Source: an uncultured Bacteroidales bacterium (GTDB lineage Bacteria; Bacteroidota; Bacteroidia; Bacteroidales; FEN-979). From it: a stretch of 64,000 nucleotides of DNA. A program made the translations under genes and the position numbers. The notes beneath the pieces are model-generated. The model was given only the letters and a program-made list of their open reading frames with translations. It did not search any database and had not been told where the DNA came from. The stretch covers positions 75,524-139,523 of the forward strand of contig CAILVF010000041.1 in NCBI GenBank assembly GCA_903837605.1, written 5' to 3'. The stretch's first letter is position 1, and every line of letters starts with the position of its first letter. Positions 9,290 through 18,835 of this stretch are shown one piece after another.

Positions 9290-9886
9290 TCATTCTTTTA
9301 TTATTTTATCAAGGTCAAATAATCCAACATAAACTGAATATTTGTGCTGGTCGTAAGCAGCTTCAGCATTATGAGTCACAGTAAACTTGCCATCTTTAAA
9401 ATAAGTAATATCATTGATGGAGGGAAATTGTTTACGATCGAACAGAATTATAACCTCCTGGTTTGAAAGGTTGGTAACGATCAGGTAATATGTTTCATCA
9501 TCGCCTCGATATTGCCTGTTGAATATTTTCAATGTAACTTTTAAATGCTTCGTTTTGTCGACAGGGACATTATGTAAAGAATAGCCGCTTTGATATTCGC
9601 TTGCCTTGTCAAGAATAGTACACTCTCTTTCCTGTTCAACAGTATAAGGATTTAAAGTGTCTAAAACAGCGCCGTTGGCTGAGGAGATTTCAATAAAGGC
9701 CGAGTCATAGTTTCTGCCGAAAATGAAGTTTGATCCTTTTGCATAGATTTCACCGCAGTTTCCTTCAATTTTCGTATTCCAGTCAAAATCTTTTAACTTG
9801 ATCTTAAAGTCTTTGTGATTTAAATTCATGTGGCAACTTGTCAGGAATGCTGAGATTAAGGTCACTATGATTATTTGGTTTTTCAT
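9290..9886 (-). CDS. lipoprotein of unknown function
   Basis: A 198-residue protein with a lipoprotein signal (hydrophobic segment ending in lipobox LTSC, Cys18), so it is likely anchored to a membrane after export. The mature part is mostly beta strand (FNRQYRGDDETYYLIVTNLSNQEVIILF) with no recognised family. A well-formed -33/-7 promoter lies just upstream (9912-9942), so this may be the first gene of the leftward T9SS surface operon, although the internal gaps would allow further promoters. Confidence 0.7.
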   Translation of the reverse strand: MKNQIIIVTLISAFLTSCHMNLNHKDFKIKLKDFDWNTKIEGNCGEIYAKGSNFIFGRNYDSAFIEISSANGAVLDTLNPYTVEQERECTILDKASEYQSGYSLHNVPVDKTKHLKVTLKIFNRQYRGDDETYYLIVTNLSNQEVIILFDRKQFPSINDITYFKDGKFTVTHNAEAAYDQHKYSVYVGLFDLDKIIKE

Positions 9887-9911
9887 TCAAGATTATCCTT
9901 GAAGTTTAAGC

Positions 9912-9942
9912 CAAACATAGATGCAAAACCTTGTCAGCACAA
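9912..9942 (-). promoter_or_regulatory. Bacteroidota-type promoter for the lipoprotein/surface operon
   Basis: On the minus strand, TTG (9942-9940) and TATGTTTG (9919-9912) are separated by 20 bases. This matches the known Bacteroidota -33 TTG / -7 TAnnTTTG pattern. The predicted start of transcription is near 9905, about 20 bases before the lipoprotein ATG. Confidence 0.6.
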
Positions 9943-10021
9943 TACCAAACATATATGTGGTATGCATTTATGTTTTACCGGTAGATATTTCTGATTAAGC
10001 GGTAAAGAAGGAAGGAATAAT

Positions 10022-13012
10022 TTATCCCGGAATTAAAATCTTATAAAGCGGGGGAGGGAGGGAAATAATCACTTCAGTTCCCCGGGCGCTATTATCCTGG
10101 CTGGCCAGATCTTCAAACATGATGGGCTGGGGAAGCTGCATTTTTGCACTTAGTAATCTGAGCCGTTCTTCAATAATCTGTATCCCTTTTGAGATATGGT
10201 CTTCTTTTTTATTCTTTTTTGCTTCAATTATTCCAATACCATTATCTGTAACTTTAATAATAAGTGACCTGCAGATGACGGAATCAATTTCTATGTCTTC
10301 AAACAAAAATGAAACAGTGAGAATACCCTTATTACCTGAATCAATAATTCCATGCCAGAGGGAATTCTCTACAAATGGCTGAATAATCATATTCGGAATC
10401 ATTACAGAATCGAGAGCAATATCTGCTCCTGTAATAATTTCATAAGAAAAATTTTCCTGGAATCTTAATTTCTCCAGATCCAGGTATAGTGTCAAACGTG
10501 TTATTTCTTCTGATAAAAGGATAAACCCACTCCCGGCTGTATCAAGGTTCTTCCTCATCAGTTTAGCCATCATGGCAATGTAATCGTTGGCTTCCTCGTA
10601 CCTCTGACTGTTAACAAGATATTGAACTGAATTCAATGAATTGGCAATGAAATGAGGGTTCATCATTGCACTCAGCGCCTGATGCTTAAGATCGTTTATC
10701 CTTTCGGTTAGTTCCATCTCCTTGCGCACCTTGTTATTATTGACTCTCCAGCGCCAGTTTACAACAGAAAATGAAACGCACAGAACAGATAATATCAGGA
10801 TCAGATCGAACCATATGGTCTCAACAAAGCGGGGCAGGACATGGAAAGATATGTTGCATGGTTCACCCCAGCCTGTATTTTGAGCTTTGGCCCTAATCTG
10901 CAAAGTATAAACTCCATTCTTTAACGATATGAAGTTCAGGAAATCATAATCTGTCGCTATCCAATCATCGTTTAATTTGTATTCATACTTCACAGACGCA
11001 GGTGAAGAAAAATTCAAGGCCTTCAGGTTAATATACACATCATGTTGTTCGGGTTTAAAAACAAGGTTGTCATAGCTGTGATAAACTGAATCCCCTGCTT
11101 TGATACTGATCACTTTTACTTTTGGAGGACTTGGATTATAATTGTCGAATAATGTTATATCGAGTATAGAAATCCCATTGCTTGTCCCGATATACATGGA
11201 ATTTGTTTTGCTGTCATAATAAAGTGCCAGCACTTCATCGGAAGGCAGCCCTGTCAAACTGTTAAGATTTTTTACAGAAGTCCCGTCAAACAGGAAGAGT
11301 CCATTCATGCTCCCGATCCATATCCTGTTCTTATTATCCGTGACAACACAATTAGCTGATGTCAGATCATACCCACCGAAATTTTTATAGGTTTTAACGA
11401 AGCCATTAAGAAGGTTATAACTGCCTACTCCTTTATCACCTGCGAACCAGATCGTGTTTTTATTATCCTGGATAATTGAATTTATTCTTGAGCTCAGAAC
11501 CGCATCAGAAGGAAAAAATGATTTCTTCCATTGCTCGTATGAGTTTGAGGTCTCCGTAATTTTACATAAGCCCAGGGTACTTGCTATCCAGATGTTATTT
11601 TCCGAATCTTCAAAAATCTGGTTAATGCGATTAATGACACTGCAATTCCCAAAGATAAATATCTGATGCGTCTCAGCGGGCTTATAAGAAAGTGATTGTC
11701 CTATCAGAATATAATTCCCGGAACCTCCAAACAGATAAAGACCATTAGTTGTTTTACAGAATGACGGCCGGTCAAAAAGATTAAGGTTCATACCTTCATA
11801 TGAAACTTTTTTAACGCCGGCTTCACCAAATGCGCCGCTTATATAAAATTCATTACCTGATTTTTTAATATTGTAAATATATTCCGTTAATGTTTTTGTC
11901 GAATTAGTCTTAAAGTGGCTGAATCTTCCGTTTTCGAAAATATTCAGGCCGTTAAAAGTCCCTATCAGGAATTTGCCCGATTTGTCTTTCTCAATGGAAT
12001 AAATACTATTACTGCTCAATCCATCATTTTCATTATAGCTTTTCAGATAAAGGTTATTCAAACAAAAGACGCCTTTGCCATAGGTGCTTGCCCATATATT
12101 TCCTTCTTTATCTTCCAGGATAGTGTTTACAAGAGTATTCTCCAACCCCATTTTAACTCCTATATCAATACTGTTTTTCGAACCGTAAGGAATCAAAAAG
12201 AACCCTTTATTCATTATTGAGTACCAAATATTATTATTCCTGTCAATCAAAACTTCGCAAACATCATTGTTGCCGGCTAAGGTTACAGGATATTTCTCAG
12301 ATACAGAATTGTTCTTCACCTTGTAAATTGTCCCCCTGGTACCAATGAAATAACTTCCTACATCACCATTCGCAAGACAAAAAGCTTCAGAATCAGGGAA
12401 CCCCTTGATCCTGATTTTTATCAGCCTGGTCTTGTTAAAGCAGTATAAGCCCTCAGGTGTTAAAGCTATAATGTCATCATTCGCCAATAGCTCTAATCTG
12501 TTTACATTTATCGGATAAGTGATTATACTATGAGTTTTCAGTTTGGAACCCTTATTCTCACTAACTGAAAATATAACCCCATGACTGCGATAGGCGTATA
12601 TTTTCTGTTCATCTTTTCCGGAAGAAACAAGTAAAAGATAAGACGTGGCAAAATTATTCCCCTCAATTTCACTGCAATAATTTTCAATCCGGCCGTTCCG
12701 TAAAACATTGATGCCTTTTTCATAATTTCCAATATACAATTCACCTTTTTTGCCTTCAGCAAGAGAAATGATCGAGTTCGAGTTTAAACCTTCATTGGTC
12801 CTGAATGTGACGAATCGTTTTCCATCAAACTTACTTATCCCGTTCATCGTTGCGAACCAGATAAAGCCATCCCTGTCCTGAATAATATTATATACGGTTG
12901 AAGAAGCCAGTCCGTTTAGAGTTGTATAATGATAAAAGGGAGGTGTCTGCGGATGAAGTGCACCAAATGGGAAAAGGGTGAAAAAAGCAAGAATTACTTT
13001 GCGTATCCACAT
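10022..13012 (-). CDS. regulator-propeller sensor histidine kinase (LytS type)
   Basis: A 996-residue one-piece sensor. After a signal peptide (1-22) come two seven-bladed propellers built from two-component-regulator repeats (GLASSTVYNIIQDRDGFIWFAT is one example blade). A Y_Y_Y domain follows (about 640-715), then one membrane helix (about 728-748), then a His_kinase/HATPase core with the LytS-type phospho-acceptor motif MNPHFIANSLN and ATP-site motifs PFVENSLWHG and DNGIGI. The periplasmic propeller should sense a ligand, as in Bacteroides hybrid systems, though here the kinase is separate from its regulator. It starts one base after the stop of the LytTR regulator, so the two are translationally coupled. 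The ligand is unknown and no sugar-use genes adjoin. Confidence 0.9.
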   Translation of the reverse strand: MWIRKVILAFFTLFPFGALHPQTPPFYHYTTLNGLASSTVYNIIQDRDGFIWFATMNGISKFDGKRFVTFRTNEGLNSNSIISLAEGKKGELYIGNYEKGINVLRNGRIENYCSEIEGNNFATSYLLLVSSGKDEQKIYAYRSHGVIFSVSENKGSKLKTHSIITYPINVNRLELLANDDIIALTPEGLYCFNKTRLIKIRIKGFPDSEAFCLANGDVGSYFIGTRGTIYKVKNNSVSEKYPVTLAGNNDVCEVLIDRNNNIWYSIMNKGFFLIPYGSKNSIDIGVKMGLENTLVNTILEDKEGNIWASTYGKGVFCLNNLYLKSYNENDGLSSNSIYSIEKDKSGKFLIGTFNGLNIFENGRFSHFKTNSTKTLTEYIYNIKKSGNEFYISGAFGEAGVKKVSYEGMNLNLFDRPSFCKTTNGLYLFGGSGNYILIGQSLSYKPAETHQIFIFGNCSVINRINQIFEDSENNIWIASTLGLCKITETSNSYEQWKKSFFPSDAVLSSRINSIIQDNKNTIWFAGDKGVGSYNLLNGFVKTYKNFGGYDLTSANCVVTDNKNRIWIGSMNGLFLFDGTSVKNLNSLTGLPSDEVLALYYDSKTNSMYIGTSNGISILDITLFDNYNPSPPKVKVISIKAGDSVYHSYDNLVFKPEQHDVYINLKALNFSSPASVKYEYKLNDDWIATDYDFLNFISLKNGVYTLQIRAKAQNTGWGEPCNISFHVLPRFVETIWFDLILILSVLCVSFSVVNWRWRVNNNKVRKEMELTERINDLKHQALSAMMNPHFIANSLNSVQYLVNSQRYEEANDYIAMMAKLMRKNLDTAGSGFILLSEEITRLTLYLDLEKLRFQENFSYEIITGADIALDSVMIPNMIIQPFVENSLWHGIIDSGNKGILTVSFLFEDIEIDSVICRSLIIKVTDNGIGIIEAKKNKKEDHISKGIQIIEERLRLLSAKMQLPQPIMFEDLASQDNSARGTEVIISLPPPLYKILIPG

Positions 13013-13013
13013 G

Positions 13014-13766
13014 TTAAACCGACTTCAGCAGTGATTTGATCTTCAGAATGAAATCCGGCGCTTTCCGTCGGGATAATTCAACCTTGCTCCCGTCGGCCAT
13101 GGTAACAAGGTTTCCGCTGAGGTTTGAATAATCTTTAATGTATTGCAGGTTGATCAGATGAGATTTGTGAATCCTGAAAAACTTTTCCTTTGGCAGAGTA
13201 TTCTCAAAATCCTTTAATGTTCTGGAAACTACTGCAGTTTTCCCGCCTTTCATGACCATAGTTGTATAACATCCGTCAGCCTCGAGACGTATGATATCGT
13301 CAATTATAAGCACATTAAATCCATGAGAAGATGGGATAACTAATTTATCAAGCCCATGTGGAATATCGGCTTTCTGTGCCTTGTCATGGATAGCAAAAAG
13401 TTTTTTAACCGTCTGTTTAAGTTCCCTGATGTTAACCGGTTTAAGGATATAATCCACCGCTCCTGCTTTCACGGCGTTGATCCCGAATTCCTCATGGGCA
13501 CTTACAAATACTACCATGAAATTTCGTTCATAGTATTCCTCGAGGAAATCGAAACCATCGAGAACAGGCATGTTGATATCGAGAAAAACAACATCAGGTT
13601 TAACATTACCGACGAGTTCCTTAGCCTTAACAACCGATTCTGCCAATCCCAGAATTGTGATCTCCGGGCAATATGTTTCGATGATCTTTTTAAGATTTTC
13701 CCTGCCATGAAGTTCATCATCAACAATAATGGCTGTGAGACTGCCGGATGTATTATTAGAAGTCAT
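13014..13766 (-). CDS. LytTR-family response regulator
   Basis: A 250-residue regulator. The N-terminal receiver has the acidic pair VDDE, the phospho-acceptor Asp in PDVVFLDINMP, and the conserved Lys in ILKPVN. The C-terminal LytTR DNA-binding domain has IRLEADGCYT and FFRIHKSHLINL. The start is set at MTSNNTSG (13766) rather than the longer frame at 13799, because the -7 promoter element lies at 13789-13796, inside the longer frame. It is the first gene of the operon with the propeller kinase. The promoter region may be autoregulated, as LytTR proteins often bind direct repeats, but I cannot define a site. Confidence 0.92.
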   Translation of the reverse strand: MTSNNTSGSLTAIIVDDELHGRENLKKIIETYCPEITILGLAESVVKAKELVGNVKPDVVFLDINMPVLDGFDFLEEYYERNFMVVFVSAHEEFGINAVKAGAVDYILKPVNIRELKQTVKKLFAIHDKAQKADIPHGLDKLVIPSSHGFNVLIIDDIIRLEADGCYTTMVMKGGKTAVVSRTLKDFENTLPKEKFFRIHKSHLINLQYIKDYSNLSGNLVTMADGSKVELSRRKAPDFILKIKSLLKSV

Positions 13767-13788
13767 GATGGCATAATACCTTGATAAG

Positions 13789-13818
13789 CAAAGATACATC
13801 TATATAAAGACATATCAA
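13789..13818 (-). promoter_or_regulatory. promoter of the LytTR regulator-kinase operon
   Basis: On the minus strand, TTG (13818-13816), a 19-base spacer and TATCTTTG (13796-13789) form a full Bacteroidota -33/-7 promoter. Predicted transcription start is near 13782, giving a short leader to the ATG at 13766. Confidence 0.7.
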
Positions 13819-13902
13819 CATGACAAAGATGTATAAATATTTGTGTTGGTATATTTTTTTAACTGATGCCCCCCGGGATGATGATTTTAGTTAATAAATC
13901 CA

Positions 13903-13910
13903 TACATTTG
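13903..13910 (+). promoter_or_regulatory. -7 element of the TPR kinase gene
   Basis: TACATTTG fits TAnnTTTG and lies 25 bases ahead of the ATG at 13935. There is no clear TTG at the -33 position. It supports the shorter start for the kinase. Confidence 0.4.
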
Positions 13911-13934
13911 TATAGCAGGCATAAAGTTTTTTTC

Positions 13935-15830
13935 ATGAGAATTTTCTTTTTTGCCCTCCTGGTTTTAATGATCCCTCAGGGTCTTACGGCACAAAAAGTT
14001 GGCCGGCCCCTGATAGATTCATTAAGTGCGGCATTGCCTGAGGTTAAGGAAGATACCGACAGGGTGAAGATTTTATCAATCATCTGCTATGAACTCAGAA
14101 ACATAAATCCGAAGGAAGCCCTGGACCCTGGACGGGCTGCCCTGCAACTTTCAGAAAAGATCCATTATCAGTACGGGGTTGGGCTGTCACATTATTCACT
14201 TACTTTTATTTACCATATTTTATCGCGGCTTCCCGAATCAATCGATCATGCCCTGAAAGCTGAGGCCATCTTCGACAGCCTGAAAAAGACCAACTACCTT
14301 TGTGCAACTTATCTTATGCTTGCATACCTGTACAAGGATCTTGATAAGGGGATCACGGCAGAGTATATGAAAAAGGCTACAGTCCTGTTACCGTATAACA
14401 ACGATATTTTATGGCAGGCAAGGAATAACGGCACACTCGGTAATAATTACCGCAACCTCGGCCAATATGATTCTGCCGGGAAATACATGATGATCCACTT
14501 GCAGATGAGCGAGAAGAATAATCTCAAGGGGGAGATCATGATAGTAAAGAACAGGTTTGGTTATATGTATATGGCGCAGTCAAAACTCGATACCGCTTAT
14601 ACATTGATCAGGTCCGGGCTGGAGTATTTCCAGGCAATCGGATCAACCAGGATGGTTGCCGAGAATTCCACCACTCTCGGGAAAATACGGCTGAGGCAAA
14701 GCATGAATGCGGGTTCCCTGAGCAAACCATATTTAGAGGAGGCTGAAAAATATGCCCTAAAAGGGCTGAAAGTATCAGGCGAGCTGGGCTACCTGATCCA
14801 GAGTTACAGTGCAAACCGGCTGCTCTCGGATATATATAAAGCTGAAGGCAGGAATGATAAGGCCCTCGATTATCTCAGCGCCGCTTTTATAGATTATGAC
14901 AGTGTTTACGGGGCTCAGAGTGTAAGCAAAGCTTCCGTTCTAAGCTGGAGAAATGAGGAGGAATTGAAACAAAAGCAATTAGAATTGCTGCAGCTGCGCA
15001 ACAGGCAGCAGAAGGTGATCATATTCGGAGCCTCATTCAGCATTTTGATCCTTGTGATTGCAGTGTTTGTTGTTATTAAGAGCCGGAAAAGACAACGAAG
15101 GGCTTACCTGGTGGTCCGTCAAAAAAAGGAGGAGCTTTCGAGGGTCCTCGGAGAACTTGAGGCCACCAACCAGGAGCTTGAAGCTTTTTCTTATTCGGTT
15201 TCGCATGACCTGAGGGCTCCAGTACGCAGGATCGAAAGTCTATGCATGTTCCTGAAGGAAGATTATGAGGCCTTGCTGGATATAACAGGCCAGGACCTTC
15301 TCAGGCATATTACTGATTCCACGGGGCTGATGAACCGGCTTATCGAAGACCTTCTTACCCTGTCACGGATCACCCGTCAGACCGTTAATAAGGCACCATG
15401 TCACCTGAGTGATATTGCCGCGCAGATTTGTGAGGACCTGAGGCTGACTTACCCCGAAAAATCATACACCTGCAGGATTGAAGAAAACATTATAGTTCAG
15501 GCAGATTTCCGGCTGCTTCATATTGCCCTGCAGAACCTGATCGACAATGCATGGAAATACAGCAGTCAAGCCATAAATCCCGAGATCATCATAGGCAGTG
15601 AAATAGTGGATAACAAGCATTTCGTTTTTATCAGTGACAACGGCGTTGGTTTCGACATGGCACAGGCCGGGAAATTGTTCACTCCTTTCCAACGAATGCA
15701 CAGCGATGAACATTTCAAAGGCACCGGCATTGGTCTTGCGACGGTCAAACGCATAATAACAAAGCATGGGGGCACAATCACTGCCCAAAGTGAACCGGGA
15801 AAAGGAACAACCTTCAGATTTACACTATAA
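13935..15830 (+). CDS. TPR-containing sensor histidine kinase
   Basis: A 631-residue kinase with a signal peptide (MRIFFFALLVLMIPQGLTAQ), a region of TPR-like helical repeats (about 40-330), one membrane helix (IIFGASFSILILVIAVFVVI), a coiled coil, then a HisKA domain with the H-box FSYSVSHDLRAPVRRI and an HATPase domain with N-box LQNLIDNAWKYS, DNGVGFDM and GTGIGLATVKRI. The TPR part should face the periplasm. The start at 13935 is chosen over 13866 because the signal peptide begins there and a -7 element lies at 13903. No response regulator is adjacent on the same strand, so it is an orphan kinase. It could cross-talk with the LytTR regulator next door, but that is speculation. Confidence 0.88.
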   Translation: MRIFFFALLVLMIPQGLTAQKVGRPLIDSLSAALPEVKEDTDRVKILSIICYELRNINPKEALDPGRAALQLSEKIHYQYGVGLSHYSLTFIYHILSRLPESIDHALKAEAIFDSLKKTNYLCATYLMLAYLYKDLDKGITAEYMKKATVLLPYNNDILWQARNNGTLGNNYRNLGQYDSAGKYMMIHLQMSEKNNLKGEIMIVKNRFGYMYMAQSKLDTAYTLIRSGLEYFQAIGSTRMVAENSTTLGKIRLRQSMNAGSLSKPYLEEAEKYALKGLKVSGELGYLIQSYSANRLLSDIYKAEGRNDKALDYLSAAFIDYDSVYGAQSVSKASVLSWRNEEELKQKQLELLQLRNRQQKVIIFGASFSILILVIAVFVVIKSRKRQRRAYLVVRQKKEELSRVLGELEATNQELEAFSYSVSHDLRAPVRRIESLCMFLKEDYEALLDITGQDLLRHITDSTGLMNRLIEDLLTLSRITRQTVNKAPCHLSDIAAQICEDLRLTYPEKSYTCRIEENIIVQADFRLLHIALQNLIDNAWKYSSQAINPEIIIGSEIVDNKHFVFISDNGVGFDMAQAGKLFTPFQRMHSDEHFKGTGIGLATVKRIITKHGGTITAQSEPGKGTTFRFTL

Positions 15831-15887
15831 GGTTAAAGTTGTTCAGTAAGAGGGAGTATACCCCCATATCAAAAAGAGGAGCCTTCA

Positions 15888-17369
15888 ATGAAAAGAACAA
15901 GAAAGGTAATCCTGTCCATCGTCCCCTTACTTCTCGCCGGATACCTGCTATTGATGATTCCCGACGGGCATCCTTCCGGACCGGTCAGCAAGGCGGGGAA
16001 CAAACCCTTTATCTGGAATAAGGATGATCTCTGGAATGGCCTTGAAAAGATGTTCCTACAGGAAAAATCGACAGATCCACAGTTAAGAAATACCCTGCTG
16101 ATTAAACTGAAAGATAAAGCTGAATCCCTGGCAGGAAGATCAGAAAGAAACCTGCTGCCTCCTGATGATCCTGTCTTTGACGGGTTATTGTATAATTTCT
16201 TTTCAATGGCCCCGACTGTCGCGGCCGGGAAAGAGCAGAACGATTGGTTCATCAGTTATTATAACAGGGTGCGGAAAAATATAAAACTGCAATCGCAACA
16301 CTGGGATATGAATTCGGTTGTGGCGAGGAATACAATTTACAAGCTGCTTTATGGTATGAGAGCGGCTGTTGAGGAAGTGCTGCTGCAATCGCCGGGCATG
16401 GCCTTCAACCCTGCCATGTTCATAAGTGATGAACCTTCTGCAACACCTGAGGCGGAAATTTTCGGAATTAGAGTTCACAGCGGCGACCTCCTTGTATCCC
16501 GGGGAGGTGCTGTTGTTTCAGCGCTGATATCAAGGGGGAACGATTACCCGGGGAATTTCTCCCATGTTGCCCTGATCTATGTGGATGAAAAAACACATGT
16601 TCCTTACCTGGTCGAGGCCCATATAGAAAGAGGAGTCGCCATTTCCTCAGTCAAACAATATATTACCGATAAGAAACTGCGATTCATGGTGATGAGACCC
16701 AGGGCCGACCTGCCACTTCTCACCAGCGACCCGGGGATCCCCCAGAAGGCAGCCGAATACATGTATCATAAAGCGCTAAGCAAACATATTCCTTACGATT
16801 TTAAAATGGACCTGAAAGATACTACTGCAATGTTTTGTTCGGAAGTCGGTTCCCGCGCATACGAGCATTATGGGATCCATCTCTGGCAGGCCATCTCAAC
16901 CATATCTACTCCCCGGATTGTGAATTTACTGAATGAATTCGGGGTCGAAAATTTTGTCACCATGATGCCTTCCGATCTGGAGTATGATCCTCAACTTTCA
17001 GTGGTAGCCGAATGGAGGGACGCGCAAACCTTGTTCAAAGACCACGTTTATAATGCCGTGATGGATGTTATATTGGAAAATACTGCCAATGGGCAGGAAA
17101 TACGTATCAATAAGTGGATGCTGCCGTTTGCAAGGCTGGCCAAAGGATATTCAGTTCTTCTTAACCTTATGAGCAAGGAAGGCCCTGTCCCCGAAGGCAT
17201 GAGCGCCACACAGGGGTTAAAGAATAAAGCATTTGAAGATCTTCATGCACAGGTCCGTATTAAGACTGAAGAAAAAATAAAACATTTCATTGAAAAGAAC
17301 GGATACATCCCGCCATACTGGCAAATCCTGGTTATGGCAAGGGAGTCATATAACCAACATTCGCAGTAG
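15888..17369 (+). CDS. YiiX/YebB-like permuted papain-fold cysteine hydrolase
   Basis: A 493-residue protein with an N-terminal membrane anchor or signal segment (about 6-24, IVPLLLAGYLLLMI). Residues about 195-345 form a YiiX-like, circularly permuted NlpC/P60 domain: HSGDLLVSRGG, the catalytic His in GNFSHVALIYVD, YLVEAHIERGV, and the catalytic Cys in TAMFCSEVG. Members of this family are thought to act on lipids or amide bonds at the envelope; the substrate here is not known. The C-terminal 130 residues are helical. GAGGAG provides a good ribosome site. It starts 57 bases after the orphan kinase on the same strand and may share its transcript. Confidence 0.8.
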   Translation: MKRTRKVILSIVPLLLAGYLLLMIPDGHPSGPVSKAGNKPFIWNKDDLWNGLEKMFLQEKSTDPQLRNTLLIKLKDKAESLAGRSERNLLPPDDPVFDGLLYNFFSMAPTVAAGKEQNDWFISYYNRVRKNIKLQSQHWDMNSVVARNTIYKLLYGMRAAVEEVLLQSPGMAFNPAMFISDEPSATPEAEIFGIRVHSGDLLVSRGGAVVSALISRGNDYPGNFSHVALIYVDEKTHVPYLVEAHIERGVAISSVKQYITDKKLRFMVMRPRADLPLLTSDPGIPQKAAEYMYHKALSKHIPYDFKMDLKDTTAMFCSEVGSRAYEHYGIHLWQAISTISTPRIVNLLNEFGVENFVTMMPSDLEYDPQLSVVAEWRDAQTLFKDHVYNAVMDVILENTANGQEIRINKWMLPFARLAKGYSVLLNLMSKEGPVPEGMSATQGLKNKAFEDLHAQVRIKTEEKIKHFIEKNGYIPPYWQILVMARESYNQHSQ

Positions 17370-17390
17370 CCCTTTTTTCGGAGACCGTTT

Positions 17391-18239
17391 TTATTTAATG
17401 AATGTACCGTCCCTGTATTCCCTGAAGGCAGTGGCTAACTCTTCATCGGAGTTCATTACGATGGGGCCGCGCCAGGCGATAGGTTCCCTGATGGGCATTC
17501 CCGAAATAAGGATAAAACGGGCCCCCGCTTTGCCTGTCTTTGCCAGGATCTCAAACCCATTCCCAAAGAGGGCCCCCTCTCCTGATTTTATTGTTTCATT
17601 TCCTGCCGGGTTAAATCCGGCCTCGCCTTCAAAAACATAAGCAAAAGCAGTATGTTCGGAATTGACCGGTATGATGAATTCAGTATCCGCAGGCATCTCC
17701 ACATCGAGATACACCGGCCCGGCAATAATGTTCTCAACAGGTCCTTTTACACCATTGAACGTCCCTGCAATTACCTTCACGCTGACCTGGTTTTCCAGTA
17801 TCGCTGCAGGTATTTTCCCGGCCGGGATATCCTGGTATCGCGGGGCAATCATTTTATATGCAGATGGCAGGTTGACCCATAGCTGAAAACCATGCATGCG
17901 GCCGCCGTCATATTTCGGCATTTCCTGGTGGATGATCCCCCGCCCTGCGGTCATCCACTGGATATCACCTTTCCCTATCACACCGCTGTTGCCCATACTG
18001 TCGCCATGTTCCACCCTTCCGTCAAGCATATAGGTCACGGTCTCTATTCCCCTGTGAGGATGCCAGGGAAAACCTGCCATGAAGTCATCAGGATTGTCCG
18101 ATCCGAAAAAATCCAGCAAAAGGAAAGGGTCAAACAAGCCTTCTTCATAAAACCCGAAGATCCTTGTCAGTTTAACCCCGGCTCCGTCGGAGGTCGCTTG
18201 CCCGTGTATAATCCTTTCAATTTTTCTGTAAGTATCCAT
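17391..18239 (-). CDS. pirin family protein (YhhW-like bicupin)
   Basis: A 282-residue bicupin. The pirin metal-site signature is clear: HPHRGIETVTYMLDG with two His, then GRVEHGDSMG with His, and GRGIIHQEMP, together the His3/Glu ligand set of the first cupin. Characterised relatives are iron- or copper-dependent quercetin dioxygenases or redox sensors. No signal peptide, so cytoplasmic. It is divergent from an OsmC gene, an arrangement that suggests a redox-stress setting. A promoter with a repeated TTAACCCAA motif lies upstream. Confidence 0.93.
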   Translation of the reverse strand: MDTYRKIERIIHGQATSDGAGVKLTRIFGFYEEGLFDPFLLLDFFGSDNPDDFMAGFPWHPHRGIETVTYMLDGRVEHGDSMGNSGVIGKGDIQWMTAGRGIIHQEMPKYDGGRMHGFQLWVNLPSAYKMIAPRYQDIPAGKIPAAILENQVSVKVIAGTFNGVKGPVENIIAGPVYLDVEMPADTEFIIPVNSEHTAFAYVFEGEAGFNPAGNETIKSGEGALFGNGFEILAKTGKAGARFILISGMPIREPIAWRGPIVMNSDEELATAFREYRDGTFIK

Positions 18240-18260
18240 GATTATCGTATTTTTACATTA

Positions 18261-18314
18261 ATTAACCCAATTATCAATATAACAAAATTAACCCAAAATA
18301 TTTCTTAAAACCAA
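18261..18314 (-). promoter_or_regulatory. pirin promoter with twin TTAACCCAA repeats
   Basis: On the minus strand, TTG (18314-18312), a 21-base spacer and TAATTTTG (18290-18283) fit the Bacteroidota promoter. On the plus strand, ATTAACCCAA occurs twice, at 18261-18270 and 18287-18296. The second overlaps the -7 element, so the pair could be a regulator site shared with the divergent OsmC gene. Confidence 0.45.
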
Positions 18315-18319
18315 AGAAT

Positions 18320-18754
18320 ATGAAACGCAGATCAACCGCCATCTGGCAGGGTAACGGCATGGAGGGCAAAGGAGTCCTTCAATCGACAAGCGGAGTTCTA
18401 AACAATACTCCCTATTCATTCAACACAAGGTTTAAAAACGAAGACGGCATAGCCGGGACCAACCCCGAGGAGCTGATTGCCGCCGCACATGCCGGCTGCT
18501 ATGCAATGGCCTTGAGCTTTGCTCTTACCGCTGCGGGTTATATCCCCACCGAACTGAAGGTGGATGCAGCTGTTAACATTGAATTCGTGACCGATCATTT
18601 TGAAATAAATAAAATCCAGCTGAATCTCACCGGCGATGTACCCGGGATCAGTGTGGATAAATTCCTTGAATTTGCGAATTCGGCAAAGATCAACTGCCCG
18701 GTTTCCCAGGCACTGAAGGCTGTGGAGATCACGCTTGATGCAAAGCTGACTTAA
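18320..18754 (+). CDS. OsmC family peroxiredoxin-like protein
   Basis: A 144-residue OsmC/Ohr-fold protein, the usual family length. The two redox Cys are present: one in AAHAGCYAMALSF (about residue 55) and one in KINCPVSQAL (about 127). Such proteins reduce organic hydroperoxides in the cytoplasm, normally with a lipoyl or thiol reductant. The N-terminal WQGNGMEGKG and the NPEELIAAAHAGC motif are typical of the OsmC subgroup. Divergent from pirin and convergent with a dienelactone hydrolase. Confidence 0.92.
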   Translation: MKRRSTAIWQGNGMEGKGVLQSTSGVLNNTPYSFNTRFKNEDGIAGTNPEELIAAAHAGCYAMALSFALTAAGYIPTELKVDAAVNIEFVTDHFEINKIQLNLTGDVPGISVDKFLEFANSAKINCPVSQALKAVEITLDAKLT

Positions 18755-18835
18755 GGTATGATATAACAACATCATTCTTATTGCCGCCGCTGCCATCGTA
18801 AGTAAACGTTACGACGGGTATTCCCGTAATTCTCT